The notes beneath the pieces were generated by a model. That model had not been told where the DNA came from. It did no database searches and saw nothing but the letters and a program-made list of their open reading frames with translations. Source: CALDUY01 sp046350255 (GTDB lineage: Bacteria > Planctomycetota > Planctomycetia > Gemmatales > Gemmataceae). Taken from it: a stretch of DNA of 64,000 bases. Shown piece by piece: positions 35,883 to 44,580 of the stretch; position 1 is the first letter of the stretch; the number at the start of each line of letters is the position of its first letter. The DNA lies in NCBI GenBank assembly GCA_046350255.1, contig JAXMAV010000009.1, positions 248,001-312,000 of the forward strand. The letters run 5' to 3'. A program made the translations under genes and the position numbers.

Positions 35883-38564
35883 TCAACGAGTCATCAGGTG
35901 AACCACCTGGACATCGCCGGGATGGACACGGACCGGGACGCTCAATCCCTGCGGATCGCGCTGAATCTCCAGGCGTCGAGGCTGGGTATGTTCGCGCACG
36001 GAAGCAATTGCGTGAGGTGACCGGATAATCACATCGACAAACCGTCGGCGATCGACCCGGGCAATGCCGTGCTGCGTCTTGTCCACCCCCTGGTTGTTGA
36101 TGAGCAGGACCACCAGGCCATCTCGCGTCCGGTTCACCTGGTACATCACCTCACCTTCCAGAGGGCTGCCATCGGCGCGGCGGATCTCGACTGGTAGCAG
36201 GCGCTGGGTTAGACCGTGCATCAGATAACCCAGGGCCGGGTGAGCCCGTTCGTCCTCTCCGAGCATACGAGGCACCAGCGTCAGGATGACGGCACCTTTG
36301 CCCACTGCGTGCCTGGTGATGAGCGGAAGGCCGTTCCCGGCAGTGGCCAGGGGTTTGGCGCCGCGGCTCTCGATCAGGGCGACCTGGAACGGGGTGGTCG
36401 TTTGGGTGGTACCGTCCTGAGGAGTCCAGGTTTCAGCAGGGGCGGATTTACCCGTAAGCGTTGCGCCGAGGAGATCCGCAGGAAGCTGTCGGGCCTGTTC
36501 GGCGTTCACCACCAGGGTGCCGCCCTGAGTGACGTACTCGCGGAGAAGCTGGGGCCATTTGCCCGCCAGGGAGACGCTGCCCGCGGGCCAGACGATCGGA
36601 TACTGAAAGATGGCGCGAGCCTGGGTGGGACGATCCACCAGCACGTCGAAAATGTTGCCGAACACTCCCGATGGCATGCTTTGCACGTCGGGAGCAGCTG
36701 GTTGGCCTTCTACCACGCCCGCGGGATACCAGGCGATGTTGAAGAGTTCGCGCAGCTCGAGATCGTTTCGATCCTGGGGAAAGGTATGCAACATCCGACC
36801 GGTGTAGGTGACTGGTTCGTACCCGTGTGCGTGAGACAGCAGGAATGCCACGGGCGTGATCGGGTCACCCCGGTCTGGAAGGCTTCGCACCAGGGCCATA
36901 AACTCCTCGGTACAGCGGCCAAACGGAGAGAGTTCGACGGGATGGGTGCCTGGCCCGGGTAGCAGCCACTGATTCTCCAGCCCCTGCTCCCAGTAGATGG
37001 CACTGGCGCCAGAGAGATAATTGAGATAGTACATTTTCCGATACCATCCCGCACTCACGCCATCCGTCACGGCATACTTGCTGTGGAACCATCCCTTCGC
37101 GCCGCGCGGGACGCGCGGTTCCTGGGTGAAATAGTTGCAGGCATCGCCGAAGTTACCCGATGCGTAGTTAATCCAGGCGCCGCCAAACTGGCGGGCCGCC
37201 CCGCGCTGGAAGGCGATCCGCATCGGAACGTGGACGTTTGTTGCGTCCGCTTCGTAGCCGACCACCTTCGAGCCCATTTCATGAAACGAGTGCGCCAGGG
37301 CGGTGGATTCCACCGACAGGCAGGGAATGCTCATGCGCCGGTGTTCCGGGGGCACGCTGGTGCGATAAAACCGTGACCACTCGCGGGCCTGGTCGTCGGT
37401 CAATTGTCGGGCGAATGTGGCGAGATGCTCGGCCCGCGTCGCGCCCAGCGCCTTCGCCGGCCCGGGAACACCAACGGTGCCGATCGCTTCGCCGTGAATG
37501 TAACCCAGGAACTGCTTCTCGAGCGGGCCGGTAAGGGCGGCGAAGGTGGCGGGTCCTGTTTTCTCGGTGTAGGTCGGGTTGGCGTAGTTTGTTAGGATGT
37601 AGAAGGGCGTTTTCGTTCGTTCGAGCCAGCGACGCAGAGGCGTTCCTGGGGAGAGGTCCGGGCTGTTACCGAGGTATACGCCTGGTAAGAGATTCGGAAA
37701 CGGGATGAGCGGCGTGGTGTCGGCCCGCGGGTAGCGCTCGATGAACTGCTTGCGAATGTCAGGTGGCGACGACAGCGCATGAAAGAGGTCGATCTTGCTC
37801 AGAGAATCCACCTTGGCTGTGCTCCACCATTTGGGATCCAGCTCGATTCCCGTCCACATCGAGAAGTCGCGTTCGCCGACTTTGGGACGGGTCCAGCCTG
37901 CGTCCGGCAGCCCCTTGCCGCGAAACTCCAGCGAGGTATTGGGCCGGGTTTTCATGCCCTGCAGGTAAGCGAATGGTGGTTTCTCCCGGCCCACAGGTTC
38001 GTACTTCAGGTCGTTCGTTAGGAGTATGGCATCGATCTGCCGCCAGGCCTCGCCTGGCCGATCGATCACCAGTTCCAGGCGCACGGTGCCCCGGGGAAGC
38101 GTGGCGCGGAACGAATCCCATCCGAAGGCAAACCCCCAGTAAAGCAGGTACTCGTCGTTCGGCGGCAAGGTCTGTTTTACGCCCAGTTCCTGGCTGGCCA
38201 GGCTGCGCCCTGCCTGGGTAAGAACCACCCGGAAGGGAGTGCTTTTGCGCCGATGTTCGACGTACCGGACCCAGATCTGGTAGGTACCCGCCCGGGGAAT
38301 CACCAGGTCGCGCGAACAGGTGGCGTGTTTCTCGGCGGCTGGCACGCCGATGGAGTTCCACTCGCTTTCGCCTCCCTGGGTCCACTCGGCACTGATTCCC
38401 GGACCGGCGATGCCCCACCTACCGGTCGGCTTGCTCGTCCCCGTCCAGTAGGCGAAGCTGCCTTCGACTCCGTTGAACCATTCTGGTTCGTGCCAGAGGT
38501 AAACGGGAGGCCCCGCCTGAGAGGTTGACGCCAGCAAGGCGAGCACGACCAGACAGCGCAGCAT
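35883..38564 (-). CDS. Large secreted glycosidase-like protein, unknown
   Basis: An 893-residue protein with a signal peptide (1-17, cleaved near SQAGPP). The N-terminal ~200 residues look like a carbohydrate-binding beta-sandwich (GTYQIWVRYVEHRRKSTPFR, GTVRLELVIDRPGEAWRQID). The middle (about 330-600) resembles a TIM-barrel glycosidase with FLGYIHGEAIG, SGASAIYWEQGLENQW and several Trp/Asp residues. The 640-760 region recalls a GH42-type trimerisation domain (LLREYVTQGGTLVVNAEQAR). I cannot assign catalytic acids. The start at 38564 begins a good signal sequence. It follows the DUF5522-like gene by 19 bp. Confidence 0.65.
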   Translation of the reverse strand: MLRCLVVLALLASTSQAGPPVYLWHEPEWFNGVEGSFAYWTGTSKPTGRWGIAGPGISAEWTQGGESEWNSIGVPAAEKHATCSRDLVIPRAGTYQIWVRYVEHRRKSTPFRVVLTQAGRSLASQELGVKQTLPPNDEYLLYWGFAFGWDSFRATLPRGTVRLELVIDRPGEAWRQIDAILLTNDLKYEPVGREKPPFAYLQGMKTRPNTSLEFRGKGLPDAGWTRPKVGERDFSMWTGIELDPKWWSTAKVDSLSKIDLFHALSSPPDIRKQFIERYPRADTTPLIPFPNLLPGVYLGNSPDLSPGTPLRRWLERTKTPFYILTNYANPTYTEKTGPATFAALTGPLEKQFLGYIHGEAIGTVGVPGPAKALGATRAEHLATFARQLTDDQAREWSRFYRTSVPPEHRRMSIPCLSVESTALAHSFHEMGSKVVGYEADATNVHVPMRIAFQRGAARQFGGAWINYASGNFGDACNYFTQEPRVPRGAKGWFHSKYAVTDGVSAGWYRKMYYLNYLSGASAIYWEQGLENQWLLPGPGTHPVELSPFGRCTEEFMALVRSLPDRGDPITPVAFLLSHAHGYEPVTYTGRMLHTFPQDRNDLELRELFNIAWYPAGVVEGQPAAPDVQSMPSGVFGNIFDVLVDRPTQARAIFQYPIVWPAGSVSLAGKWPQLLREYVTQGGTLVVNAEQARQLPADLLGATLTGKSAPAETWTPQDGTTQTTTPFQVALIESRGAKPLATAGNGLPLITRHAVGKGAVILTLVPRMLGEDERAHPALGYLMHGLTQRLLPVEIRRADGSPLEGEVMYQVNRTRDGLVVLLINNQGVDKTQHGIARVDRRRFVDVIIRSPHAIASVREHTQPRRLEIQRDPQGLSVPVRVHPGDVQVVHLMTR

Positions 38565-38583
38565 GGGGGTATCTCGGGAGAGG

Positions 38584-38790
38584 TTAGGGAGAGGCGTCGC
38601 CGGGGGAGGTCCGTGGAGGAGTAGAACGTGGCGCGGGAGCGGAGGGGGTGTTGAGATTCCGGTAGCCATAGGGACAATGCCGGCAACCGTTGGCGCAGCA
38701 GTAACCGCGTTGCTGCAAGAAGGTGGCGGTGAAGACCATCTTGCCATCTTCGAGGTAGTAGTCGCGGCCTTCCACCAGGGGCCACTGCAT
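38584..38790 (-). CDS. Small Cys-rich DUF5522-like protein
   Basis: A 68-residue protein with the conserved core EGRDYYLEDGKMVFTATF followed by QQRGYCCANGCRHCPYGY, which matches the small DUF5522 family; four clustered Cys suggest zinc or another metal. The role is unknown. The ATG at 38790 is chosen because GAGGAG lies six bases upstream; an upstream ATG at 38886 would add 32 residues without a ribosome-binding site. The C-terminal tail is Pro/Ser/Thr-rich. It precedes the glycosidase-like gene. Confidence 0.75.
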   Translation of the reverse strand: MQWPLVEGRDYYLEDGKMVFTATFLQQRGYCCANGCRHCPYGYRNLNTPSAPAPRSTPPRTSPGDASP

Positions 38791-39018
38791 CGCGTGCTCC
38801 TCACGGGCAACAGTTCTCTGAGTGGAATCATCGAACATCTCGGCAGGAAGTGCAAGCGGAAAGCGAGGTTCTGTCGGGGTGGGCAAGCATCGTGGGCGCT
38901 ATCATCGTCTGCGATTGCGATTGTCGTGCGGGGCGCATTATGGTTTCATGTCGCGATGATCGCATCGGTAGACGTTGGATGCGTTCGGGCCACCTCTCTG
39001 TCTGGTCGGGATTCCGGC

Positions 39019-40275
39019 ATGAACAGTCTTCCCATGCAGCAGCTGGTTCGAGTGATGCGGCAGAGCAGCATCATTCGCTTCATTGAACATTTCGAGGAGA
39101 TGTTTCCGACCGGGCACCTGAAAGACCTTGTGGTAGAGGCCATCCTGCCAGGCCGAGAGATGGTGGTGGCGGGGAAGAGGGTGGTCAACTTCGGTTCGGA
39201 CAGTTTCCTGGGCCTCGATCAGGACCCGCGGCTGCAACAGGTGATTCGAGAGGGGCTGGACCGCTGGGGGACGCACAACGGCGCCTCGCGCGCCTTCAGC
39301 AGCGTGCAGGCCAATATCGTGGCCGAGGAGAAATTGGCAGCCTGGCTTGGCACCGAAGCGACCCTTATCTACCCGTCGGTCACGCTTGCCAATCTCGGGG
39401 CGATTCCTGGGTTGGTGGGAAAACAGGACCTCCTCGTGGTGGACGAACAGGCGCACAACTCCATTCAGGAAGGTGCCCGGATCGCTCGCGCTAATGGCAC
39501 GCGCGTTTGTACCTTTTCGCACTGTAACCCCGAGGCGCTGGCTCGCACGCTCGACGAGGCCGGTTCGTACCGCGTGGCCGTGGTGGCTATCGATGGGGTA
39601 TACAGCATGTCGGGTGAGCTTCCGCCTCTCCGTGAACTCAACGCGGTGTGTCTGGCTCGAAAAGCGGTCCTCTATGTGGATGATGCGCATGGCACCGGCG
39701 TGATCGGCCGCCAGGGCCGTGGCACGGTGCTGGATGCCCTGGGGAGCTATGATAATACCCTGGTGGTGGGCTCGCTCTCCAAGGGGTTCTCTTGCGCGGG
39801 GGGCTTCGTCGGCTGCAGTCGCGAGATGCAGAAGCTCCTCAAGATGCGCTCGAACACCTACATTTTCGGTGGGCCCGTGGTGCCTCCGTACCTCGAGGCG
39901 GTCTGCTTCGTCTGCGATCTTCTGCAGTCCGCCGAGTTCGATGATTTGATCGGTCATCTCCACGGACTGATGGCCCACCTCCGGCAGGGGCTGGAGGCCT
40001 TGCACCTCGTCGTTCAAGGAGGCGTGACGCCAATTCTCTCGGTACTCGTAGGAGGCGAAGAAGAGACGCTCCAGGCCGGGCGCTACCTCTTTGACGAGGG
40101 CATCTATGTCCAGTCGGTGACCTTCCCTGCGGTCCCCTACCATGCCGGTGTGCTGCGTATTCAGGTGAACGCTAACCACACGGCCAAGCAGGTCGATCAA
40201 CTGGTCGGTGCGATGGCCCGGCTCCAGCACATCATTCCTCTGCCTCGGGCCGGGTCTGTGAACCAGGCGGCCTGA
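39019..40275 (+). CDS. Alpha-oxoamine synthase (BioF/serine palmitoyltransferase-like)
   Basis: PLP enzyme that condenses an amino acid with an acyl-thioester to an alpha-oxoamine; the family includes 8-amino-7-oxononanoate synthase, serine palmitoyltransferase and KBL. The 418 residues include a family N-terminus (VNFGSDSFLGLDQDP), YVDDAHGTGVIG (Asp221/His224) and the Schiff-base Lys K255 in SLSKGFSCAGGF. The longer N-terminus and the ACP gene next door favour a lipid-type synthase over BioF. No other biotin genes are near. The start has only a weak ribosome-binding site; an ATG at 38956 is the alternative. Confidence 0.88.
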   Translation: MNSLPMQQLVRVMRQSSIIRFIEHFEEMFPTGHLKDLVVEAILPGREMVVAGKRVVNFGSDSFLGLDQDPRLQQVIREGLDRWGTHNGASRAFSSVQANIVAEEKLAAWLGTEATLIYPSVTLANLGAIPGLVGKQDLLVVDEQAHNSIQEGARIARANGTRVCTFSHCNPEALARTLDEAGSYRVAVVAIDGVYSMSGELPPLRELNAVCLARKAVLYVDDAHGTGVIGRQGRGTVLDALGSYDNTLVVGSLSKGFSCAGGFVGCSREMQKLLKMRSNTYIFGGPVVPPYLEAVCFVCDLLQSAEFDDLIGHLHGLMAHLRQGLEALHLVVQGGVTPILSVLVGGEEETLQAGRYLFDEGIYVQSVTFPAVPYHAGVLRIQVNANHTAKQVDQLVGAMARLQHIIPLPRAGSVNQAA

Positions 40276-40300
40276 TGGCTCCCTATGCGAGTAACAATGT

Positions 40301-40344
40301 CAGACCCACGCCCCTCTCACGGGAGGTCGAAAGGCGTGGGTCTG
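40301..40344. terminator. Bidirectional terminator-like hairpin between the oxoamine synthase and ACP genes
   Basis: CAGACCCACGCC (40301-40312) pairs with GGCGTGGGTCTG (40333-40344), a perfect 12-bp stem enclosing a smaller CCTC/GAGG pairing. It lies between convergent genes and probably ends transcription from both. The flanking T-runs are poor. Confidence 0.6.
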
Positions 40345-40373
40345 TGCTTCGCTACTGGTTTGGGGCCGTCAGA

Positions 40374-40673
40374 TCAGGCGGCGGAAGGCGTTGAGTTGGG
40401 CGGAGTCATCGGGGCGGCGGGAGCAGCGGTGTTTAGCTTGCCCTCTAGAAGGTTCAGGACGTCTCCCACTGTGCAGAGCGTCACGAGTTCTTCGTGCGAC
40501 AGGCGAATGTGAAAGCGGCGTTCGATCTGCGAAATCACACTGACGACATCAACGGAGTCGAGGCCCAGCCCTTCGCGCAGGTTGTCGTCTTCCTTCAAGT
40601 CGGCGTAGGCATTGCCCGTGTCTGCTTCGAGTAACTCCACGAGCGTGGCCCGAATGGTGGTTCGCTCGATCAT
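40374..40673 (-). CDS. Acyl carrier protein
   Basis: A 99-residue carrier protein: helices around an intact phosphopantetheine site GLGLDSVDVV (Ser40), acidic N-terminal part, IERRFHIRLSHEEL in helix III and a Pro/Ala/Thr tail of about 18 residues that typical AcpP lacks. It carries acyl groups as thioesters. It is convergent with the oxoamine synthase, suggesting that its acyl chain feeds that enzyme. It is not linked to fab genes, so it is probably a specialised rather than the housekeeping ACP. GGAAGGA precedes the ATG. Confidence 0.9.
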   Translation of the reverse strand: MIERTTIRATLVELLEADTGNAYADLKEDDNLREGLGLDSVDVVSVISQIERRFHIRLSHEELVTLCTVGDVLNLLEGKLNTAAPAAPMTPPNSTPSAA

Positions 40674-40775
40674 ATGGGTTCCTTCCCTGGTTGTCCGCTG
40701 GGGCGACTTGCCCGGCCAGCAGGAAAGTTACTCCGAGTCGATCTTCGGGAGCAATAGCGATTCCCTGCGTTGGCC

Positions 40776-41453
40776 CTAGCGTCGCACGCGAGTCAGCTCC
40801 AGGACGGTCTTGTGACCCTGTTCGACCCATTCCTGACGGACCAGACGATCGGTGCCGTCGTACCAGAGATCGATCTGGACCTTCCCCGTGAGTCGATAGT
40901 GGTTCAATGTGACCTCTCGGCCGAGCACGCGCATCTTTTCGTTGGCGACATAGGCAAGCTTGCTGTCCACGTCGCGCCCATTGTCGGCGTCGAGCAGAGG
41001 CACGATGCCGTTGCGTAGCTTGGGATCGGGGAGGCACCAGTAGGTGGTCAGCCAGACATTGCTTCGAGCCATGCGTTCGTCATTGTTGACGCGCAGGCGG
41101 ATGCCTTCCTTTTCCGCGCTGGCCGACACGATGTAGCGTTTCCCGTTATCGTCGGTGCTGCTCTCGAACCGGAGCAGGCGATTGTCTTTCCAGACTTCCA
41201 TGCCCCGGTAGATGAAGCGGTACTTGCCGAAGATCTGGTTGACCTGGATATCAGTATCGCAGCGCATGGCGATGGTGCCGTCGTCCTGCCGGTGAATGGT
41301 CATGTGAACATCCCCGGCGACCTTTCCAGACACCAGCACCACGAAGTCGCGCGTTTCGATATCCGCGGCGCGCACCGGTGGGCAAACCAGGACCATGGCG
41401 GCCAGAGTCCCGACCGCCAGCAGGCCCCACCCCCTCCGAGACCAACCGCTCAT
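40776..41453 (-). CDS. Secreted DUF6134-like protein
   Basis: A 225-residue exported protein: signal peptide about 1-29 (cleavage near VRAADIE), then a beta-rich domain (DFVVLVSGKVAGDVHMTIHR, YRFIYRGMEVWKDNRLL, NHYRLTGKVQIDLWYDGTDR). It resembles the DUF6134 family, unknown role. The ATG at 41453 has GGAGAGGTGG upstream. A good promoter and direct-repeat operator are seen upstream. It lies 102 bp upstream of the ACP start in the same orientation, so the two may be co-transcribed. Confidence 0.75.
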   Translation of the reverse strand: MSGWSRRGWGLLAVGTLAAMVLVCPPVRAADIETRDFVVLVSGKVAGDVHMTIHRQDDGTIAMRCDTDIQVNQIFGKYRFIYRGMEVWKDNRLLRFESSTDDNGKRYIVSASAEKEGIRLRVNNDERMARSNVWLTTYWCLPDPKLRNGIVPLLDADNGRDVDSKLAYVANEKMRVLGREVTLNHYRLTGKVQIDLWYDGTDRLVRQEWVEQGHKTVLELTRVRR

Positions 41454-41488
41454 CGCCACCTCTCCTGACCGAGGCCAGGGCCTCAACT

Positions 41489-41511
41489 CGACCCGGGATT
41501 ACCGACCCGGG
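41489..41511 (-). promoter_or_regulatory. Direct-repeat operator candidate downstream of the DUF6134-like promoter
   Basis: Two copies of CCCGGGTCG (minus strand; 41497-41489 and 41511-41503) lie 14 bp apart, just after the predicted transcript start near 41516. Each contains a CCCGGG palindrome. A repressor site is inferred. Confidence 0.35.
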
Positions 41512-41522
41512 AGCGAATCGGC

Positions 41523-41551
41523 TCTATAGCCGGATGGCAGCGCCGTCTCAA
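41523..41551 (-). promoter_or_regulatory. Sigma70-type promoter of the DUF6134-like gene
   Basis: TTGAGA (41551-41546), 17-bp spacer, TATAGA (41528-41523) on the minus strand, 70 bp upstream of the start codon. The -35 matches 5/6 and the -10 4/6. It lies within the 106-bp gap after the lactate permease stop. Confidence 0.55.
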
Positions 41552-41559
41552 GGCCAGTC

Positions 41560-43395
41560 TCAGGGGTGGGGGACAAGATAGGTAAACGGGGCAACATAGG
41601 CCTGGATGAGAGTGATCAGACCCACGATGCAGGCCAGGAATATGCTGTGCCAGATCACTGCCTTGAAGATGTCCGCCTCGCGCCCCAGTTGGTGCGTGGC
41701 GGCGGTGGCCACCACGATGCTTTGTGCGTCGATCATCTTACCCATCACGCCGCCCGTACTGTTCGAAGTGCAGATAAGCACCTGAGCCTGGCCCAGGTCG
41801 AGATGCTGAAAGGCGCCTGTATTGTGCACCTGGGTAGCGGTAATCTGCTGGAGACTTCCGAACAAAGCGTTACTGCCGGCGTCGGTGCCGGTGAGGAATA
41901 CACCCAGCCAGCCCAGCAGTGGGGCGAAGAATGGATAGAGCATCCCCGTGGCGGCGAAGGCCACGCCCAGGGTGGCATCCATCCCCGCATAGCGTGTGAC
42001 GTAGCTGAGCCCCAGCATGAAGGCGATCGTCGGGATGGGAATCTTCATCTGAATGATGGTGCGTCGAAGGACGGCCCAGATTTGCCCCGCGTTCATCCGC
42101 AGCAGCGCCATCGATAGAAGCGAGGCGGCCAGCACCGCACTGCCTGGAGCTGTCAGCCAGGCGAAGTTGAACAGGGCCTTTTCTTTCTCTTGTTCCTTCC
42201 CTTCCATGGTCAGGCTGGAGTCGCGCAGCACCTCATTGTGAAGGAAAGGCACAGGGATGAGGTAATTAGTCTTTACCCCCATGATCTCCACCGGGCCCTT
42301 GGCTTCCTGTTGTCGCACCAGGCCGGTCAACATGAGAAAGACCGACATGAGAGCGAACGGCATCCAGGCCACGGAAATGGTTCTGAGATTGAGCGGTTCC
42401 TGTTGTCCCTGGGGTTGCTCGGCCAGGAGTGCCCGGGCGGCCTCGGCTTCCGCGGCATGGCTGGCGGGTACCTCTCCGCCGTGCTGGGAGGCTGCTTCCG
42501 TGGCTGGTTTGGTGTCGTAGTGCCATTCATCCCGGGGCTTCCAGAACCGAAGGAAGATAGCCGTCAACACCAGGGAGAAAATGCCACCGCCGATGTCAGT
42601 CATGGGGTACAACTCGAGCCCCTTGATCCACAGGTGGCTGGTGGCAAAGAAGTACTGAAACACCGCGAATGACCCGCCGGCCACCAGAAGAGCAGGCCAC
42701 ACCTCAAGTGTCTTCTTCCAGCTGCACATGCAGCGCACCATGTAGAGCGGGACAATCAGCGACAGTAGAGGTAGCTGATGACCCGCCATCACGGAGAGAG
42801 TCGCGGTCGGCAGGCCGTTGGTGACACCGCTCAGGGTAATGAGCGGCGTACCCAGGCCGCCGTAGGCCACCGGCGAGGTGTTAGCAATGAGACACAGCAC
42901 GGCTGCCAGGAACGGATCGAAGCCTAGGCCTACCATGATGGCACCGCAGATGGCCACCGGGGTCCCTCCACCCGCCGCGCCTTCCAGGAATGCTCCAAAA
43001 GCAAAGGCAATGAGGATCGCCTGAATGCGGGCATCGCCGGAGAGCCCTGCCACCGATCGCCGGACGACATCAAACTTACCGGTCTGCACGGTGATGTTGT
43101 AAAGCAACATCGCGTTGAAGATGGTCCAGCCGACGGGCAACAGGCCGAAGCCAGCGCCATAGACGAAGGCCATCCCCGCGGAATGCGCGGGCATATGGAA
43201 GACGAACACAGCCACTGCCAACGCCACCACTGCCGCTGCGGCGCCAGCCCACGGTGCCAGCCAGCGGCGCGGCACCAGCAGATAAAACAGCACCAGGACT
43301 GGTAAGGAAGCGAAGAAGGTGGAAAGGTACACCGAACCAGGCACATGGTCCTTCAATGGGTCGAGATGTTGCGTGTGGATGATGGCCCAGAGCAT
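41560..43395 (-). CDS. lldP: L-lactate permease
   Basis: A 611-residue LctP-family transporter with more than ten hydrophobic segments. Family signatures: AFAFGAFLEGAAGGGTPVAICGA, TSPVAYGGLGTPLITLSGVT, and near the C-terminus GVFLTGTDAGSNALFGSLQQ and CTSNSTGGVMGKMIDAQSIV. It carries lactate, or glycolate, with protons. No lactate dehydrogenase or lut genes are adjacent. The hydrophilic loop around 300-345 is rich in Glu/Ala/Gln. A promoter lies just upstream. Confidence 0.93.
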   Translation of the reverse strand: MLWAIIHTQHLDPLKDHVPGSVYLSTFFASLPVLVLFYLLVPRRWLAPWAGAAAAVVALAVAVFVFHMPAHSAGMAFVYGAGFGLLPVGWTIFNAMLLYNITVQTGKFDVVRRSVAGLSGDARIQAILIAFAFGAFLEGAAGGGTPVAICGAIMVGLGFDPFLAAVLCLIANTSPVAYGGLGTPLITLSGVTNGLPTATLSVMAGHQLPLLSLIVPLYMVRCMCSWKKTLEVWPALLVAGGSFAVFQYFFATSHLWIKGLELYPMTDIGGGIFSLVLTAIFLRFWKPRDEWHYDTKPATEAASQHGGEVPASHAAEAEAARALLAEQPQGQQEPLNLRTISVAWMPFALMSVFLMLTGLVRQQEAKGPVEIMGVKTNYLIPVPFLHNEVLRDSSLTMEGKEQEKEKALFNFAWLTAPGSAVLAASLLSMALLRMNAGQIWAVLRRTIIQMKIPIPTIAFMLGLSYVTRYAGMDATLGVAFAATGMLYPFFAPLLGWLGVFLTGTDAGSNALFGSLQQITATQVHNTGAFQHLDLGQAQVLICTSNSTGGVMGKMIDAQSIVVATAATHQLGREADIFKAVIWHSIFLACIVGLITLIQAYVAPFTYLVPHP

Positions 43396-43436
43396 GGGGA
43401 GGGGTGTCCTTGGTGTGCTGGTGCGGCGGTTCGACG

Positions 43437-43464
43437 ATTGTATTCACCCAGGTGCGGGTTGCAA
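43437..43464 (-). promoter_or_regulatory. Promoter of the lactate permease gene
   Basis: TTGCAA (43464-43459), 16-bp spacer and TACAAT (43442-43437) on the minus strand, predicted start near 43431, about 36 bp upstream of the ATG. The -10 matches consensus at 5/6. Confidence 0.5.
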
Positions 43465-44183
43465 GCCTTACTCCAGAATCGGCTTATCGATGAGTGCAGT
43501 CATCGAATCTGGGGGGGCACGCAGTGCGGTTCCTAAAGGTGGCCCACAGGTGGCGAGCATGTAGGGTGCACAGAGCGCCAGTGCACTATACATGCCCGAT
43601 TCTCCAGCGCGCGGTTGGAGTCAGAAGCAGTTAGCCGATGGCCTGCTTGCAGACCTCCTTTACCAGCCTGTTGCGAATCTTCCAGCGCAACACCACAAAG
43701 TGGTGTGGGCCATCATCCAGTCTGGCCGAATCTTCACGTCCCCAGGGGAAATAGCCCTGGCTCGGCAAATTTAACCTTGTGCTCTGGGTACACACGCTCA
43801 CGTGGACGTGGAGAGTTAGACAGAATCTTTGCATCCGGGGCAGAACCTGTGCAGTCGAACGATGCTTATGACGGTCAGGACATGGTGGGGTGCCGAGGAC
43901 GTTCGCTGGCGGGCAAAAATAGATAGGGTGGGTTAGGGCCGTTCGCTATGCCGCCGCCCGACCGTTACGTGCTGAAATAGGTGATAGCCAGGGGGACAAA
44001 GCAGCGGTGGTGACCAGACTGCGGACGGTGAGTGGGCTAGATGGGGCGCACTCGGGTTACCAGGGCTGCCATTCCCAGGTGGTTGTAGCGATTGGTTTCG
44101 AATGCCTGGTCAGGATAATGCCTCTGGGTGGACCTCGACACTTCCCAAACGCCGACATCAACGTCCAGGTAAAGTCGCCGGCC
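43465..44183. other. About 0.7 kb without a recognisable gene
   Basis: The sequence between the lactate permease promoter and the terminator of the small basic protein holds only short open frames (for example 43592-43774 plus, 43631-43834 minus) without recognised motifs or good ribosome-binding sites. I see no tRNA, rRNA or repeat array. It may contain a decayed gene or an unrecognised RNA. Confidence 0.5.
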
Positions 44184-44214
44184 AATAAAAAACGCGCCAG
44201 GGAGCCTGGCGCGT
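44184..44214 (-). terminator. Rho-independent terminator of the small basic protein gene
   Basis: On the minus strand ACGCGCCAGG, loop CTC, CCTGGCGCGT (44214-44192) and then TTTTTATT. A perfect 10-bp stem starting 17 bp after the stop codon at 44232. Confidence 0.92.
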
Positions 44215-44231
44215 GAGAACAAAAGACGGAC

Positions 44232-44471
44232 TTACTTGGCAGCAAGCAGTTGCTTGACGTCGGCCTCAACGATCTTCGTCGAGGGCTTGTCGAGCTTTAC
44301 ACTCAGCCAGCTCATGATGGAGGGGGTATACGGGAACTTGTGATTCTGCAGGATCTCGTGCATCCGCTTTTCGCGGCGCACCCGCTCGTCGTTCTTGAGA
44401 GCACCATTGACCCGGCGAGATAGTTTCATGTCAAACTGCCGTCGATCGCGGCGTTTCCGTCGTGCGCCCAT
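44232..44471 (-). CDS. Small very basic protein, possibly RNA or ribosome associated
   Basis: A 79-residue protein with a strongly basic N-terminal half (ARRKRRDRRQFDMKLSRRV, then VRREKRMHEIL) and a more ordinary C-terminal half (SIMSWLSVKLDKPSTKIVEA). The charge suggests RNA or ribosome binding, and it recalls small planctomycete DUF families, but I cannot name it; it is not a clear bS21. AGGAG precedes the ATG. It is a single-gene unit with a strong terminator, which fits good expression. Confidence 0.7.
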   Translation of the reverse strand: MGARRKRRDRRQFDMKLSRRVNGALKNDERVRREKRMHEILQNHKFPYTPSIMSWLSVKLDKPSTKIVEADVKQLLAAK

Positions 44472-44580
44472 CTATACACTCCTGAGAATCGGGCCCGGCA
44501 GATTCCCTCCGGGGCCGATACAATCCTGATCAAAAACATACTCTAGCAGCCCAGGCGGGTAGCGAAAAGCCCGTCATGGT

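Noticed and set aside
38938..40230. A 430-codon minus-strand open frame opposite the alpha-oxoamine synthase
   Set aside because: The sense frame carries the PLP lysine motif and DDAHG; the antisense frame is a compositional shadow.
43592..43834. Transposase remnant in the gap after the lactate permease
   Set aside because: The short frames do not show a DDE or HTH motif, and no inverted repeats or target duplications were seen.
44232..44471. Ribosomal protein bS21
   Set aside because: The size and charge fit, but the typical bS21 pattern is absent, so only a small basic protein is called.
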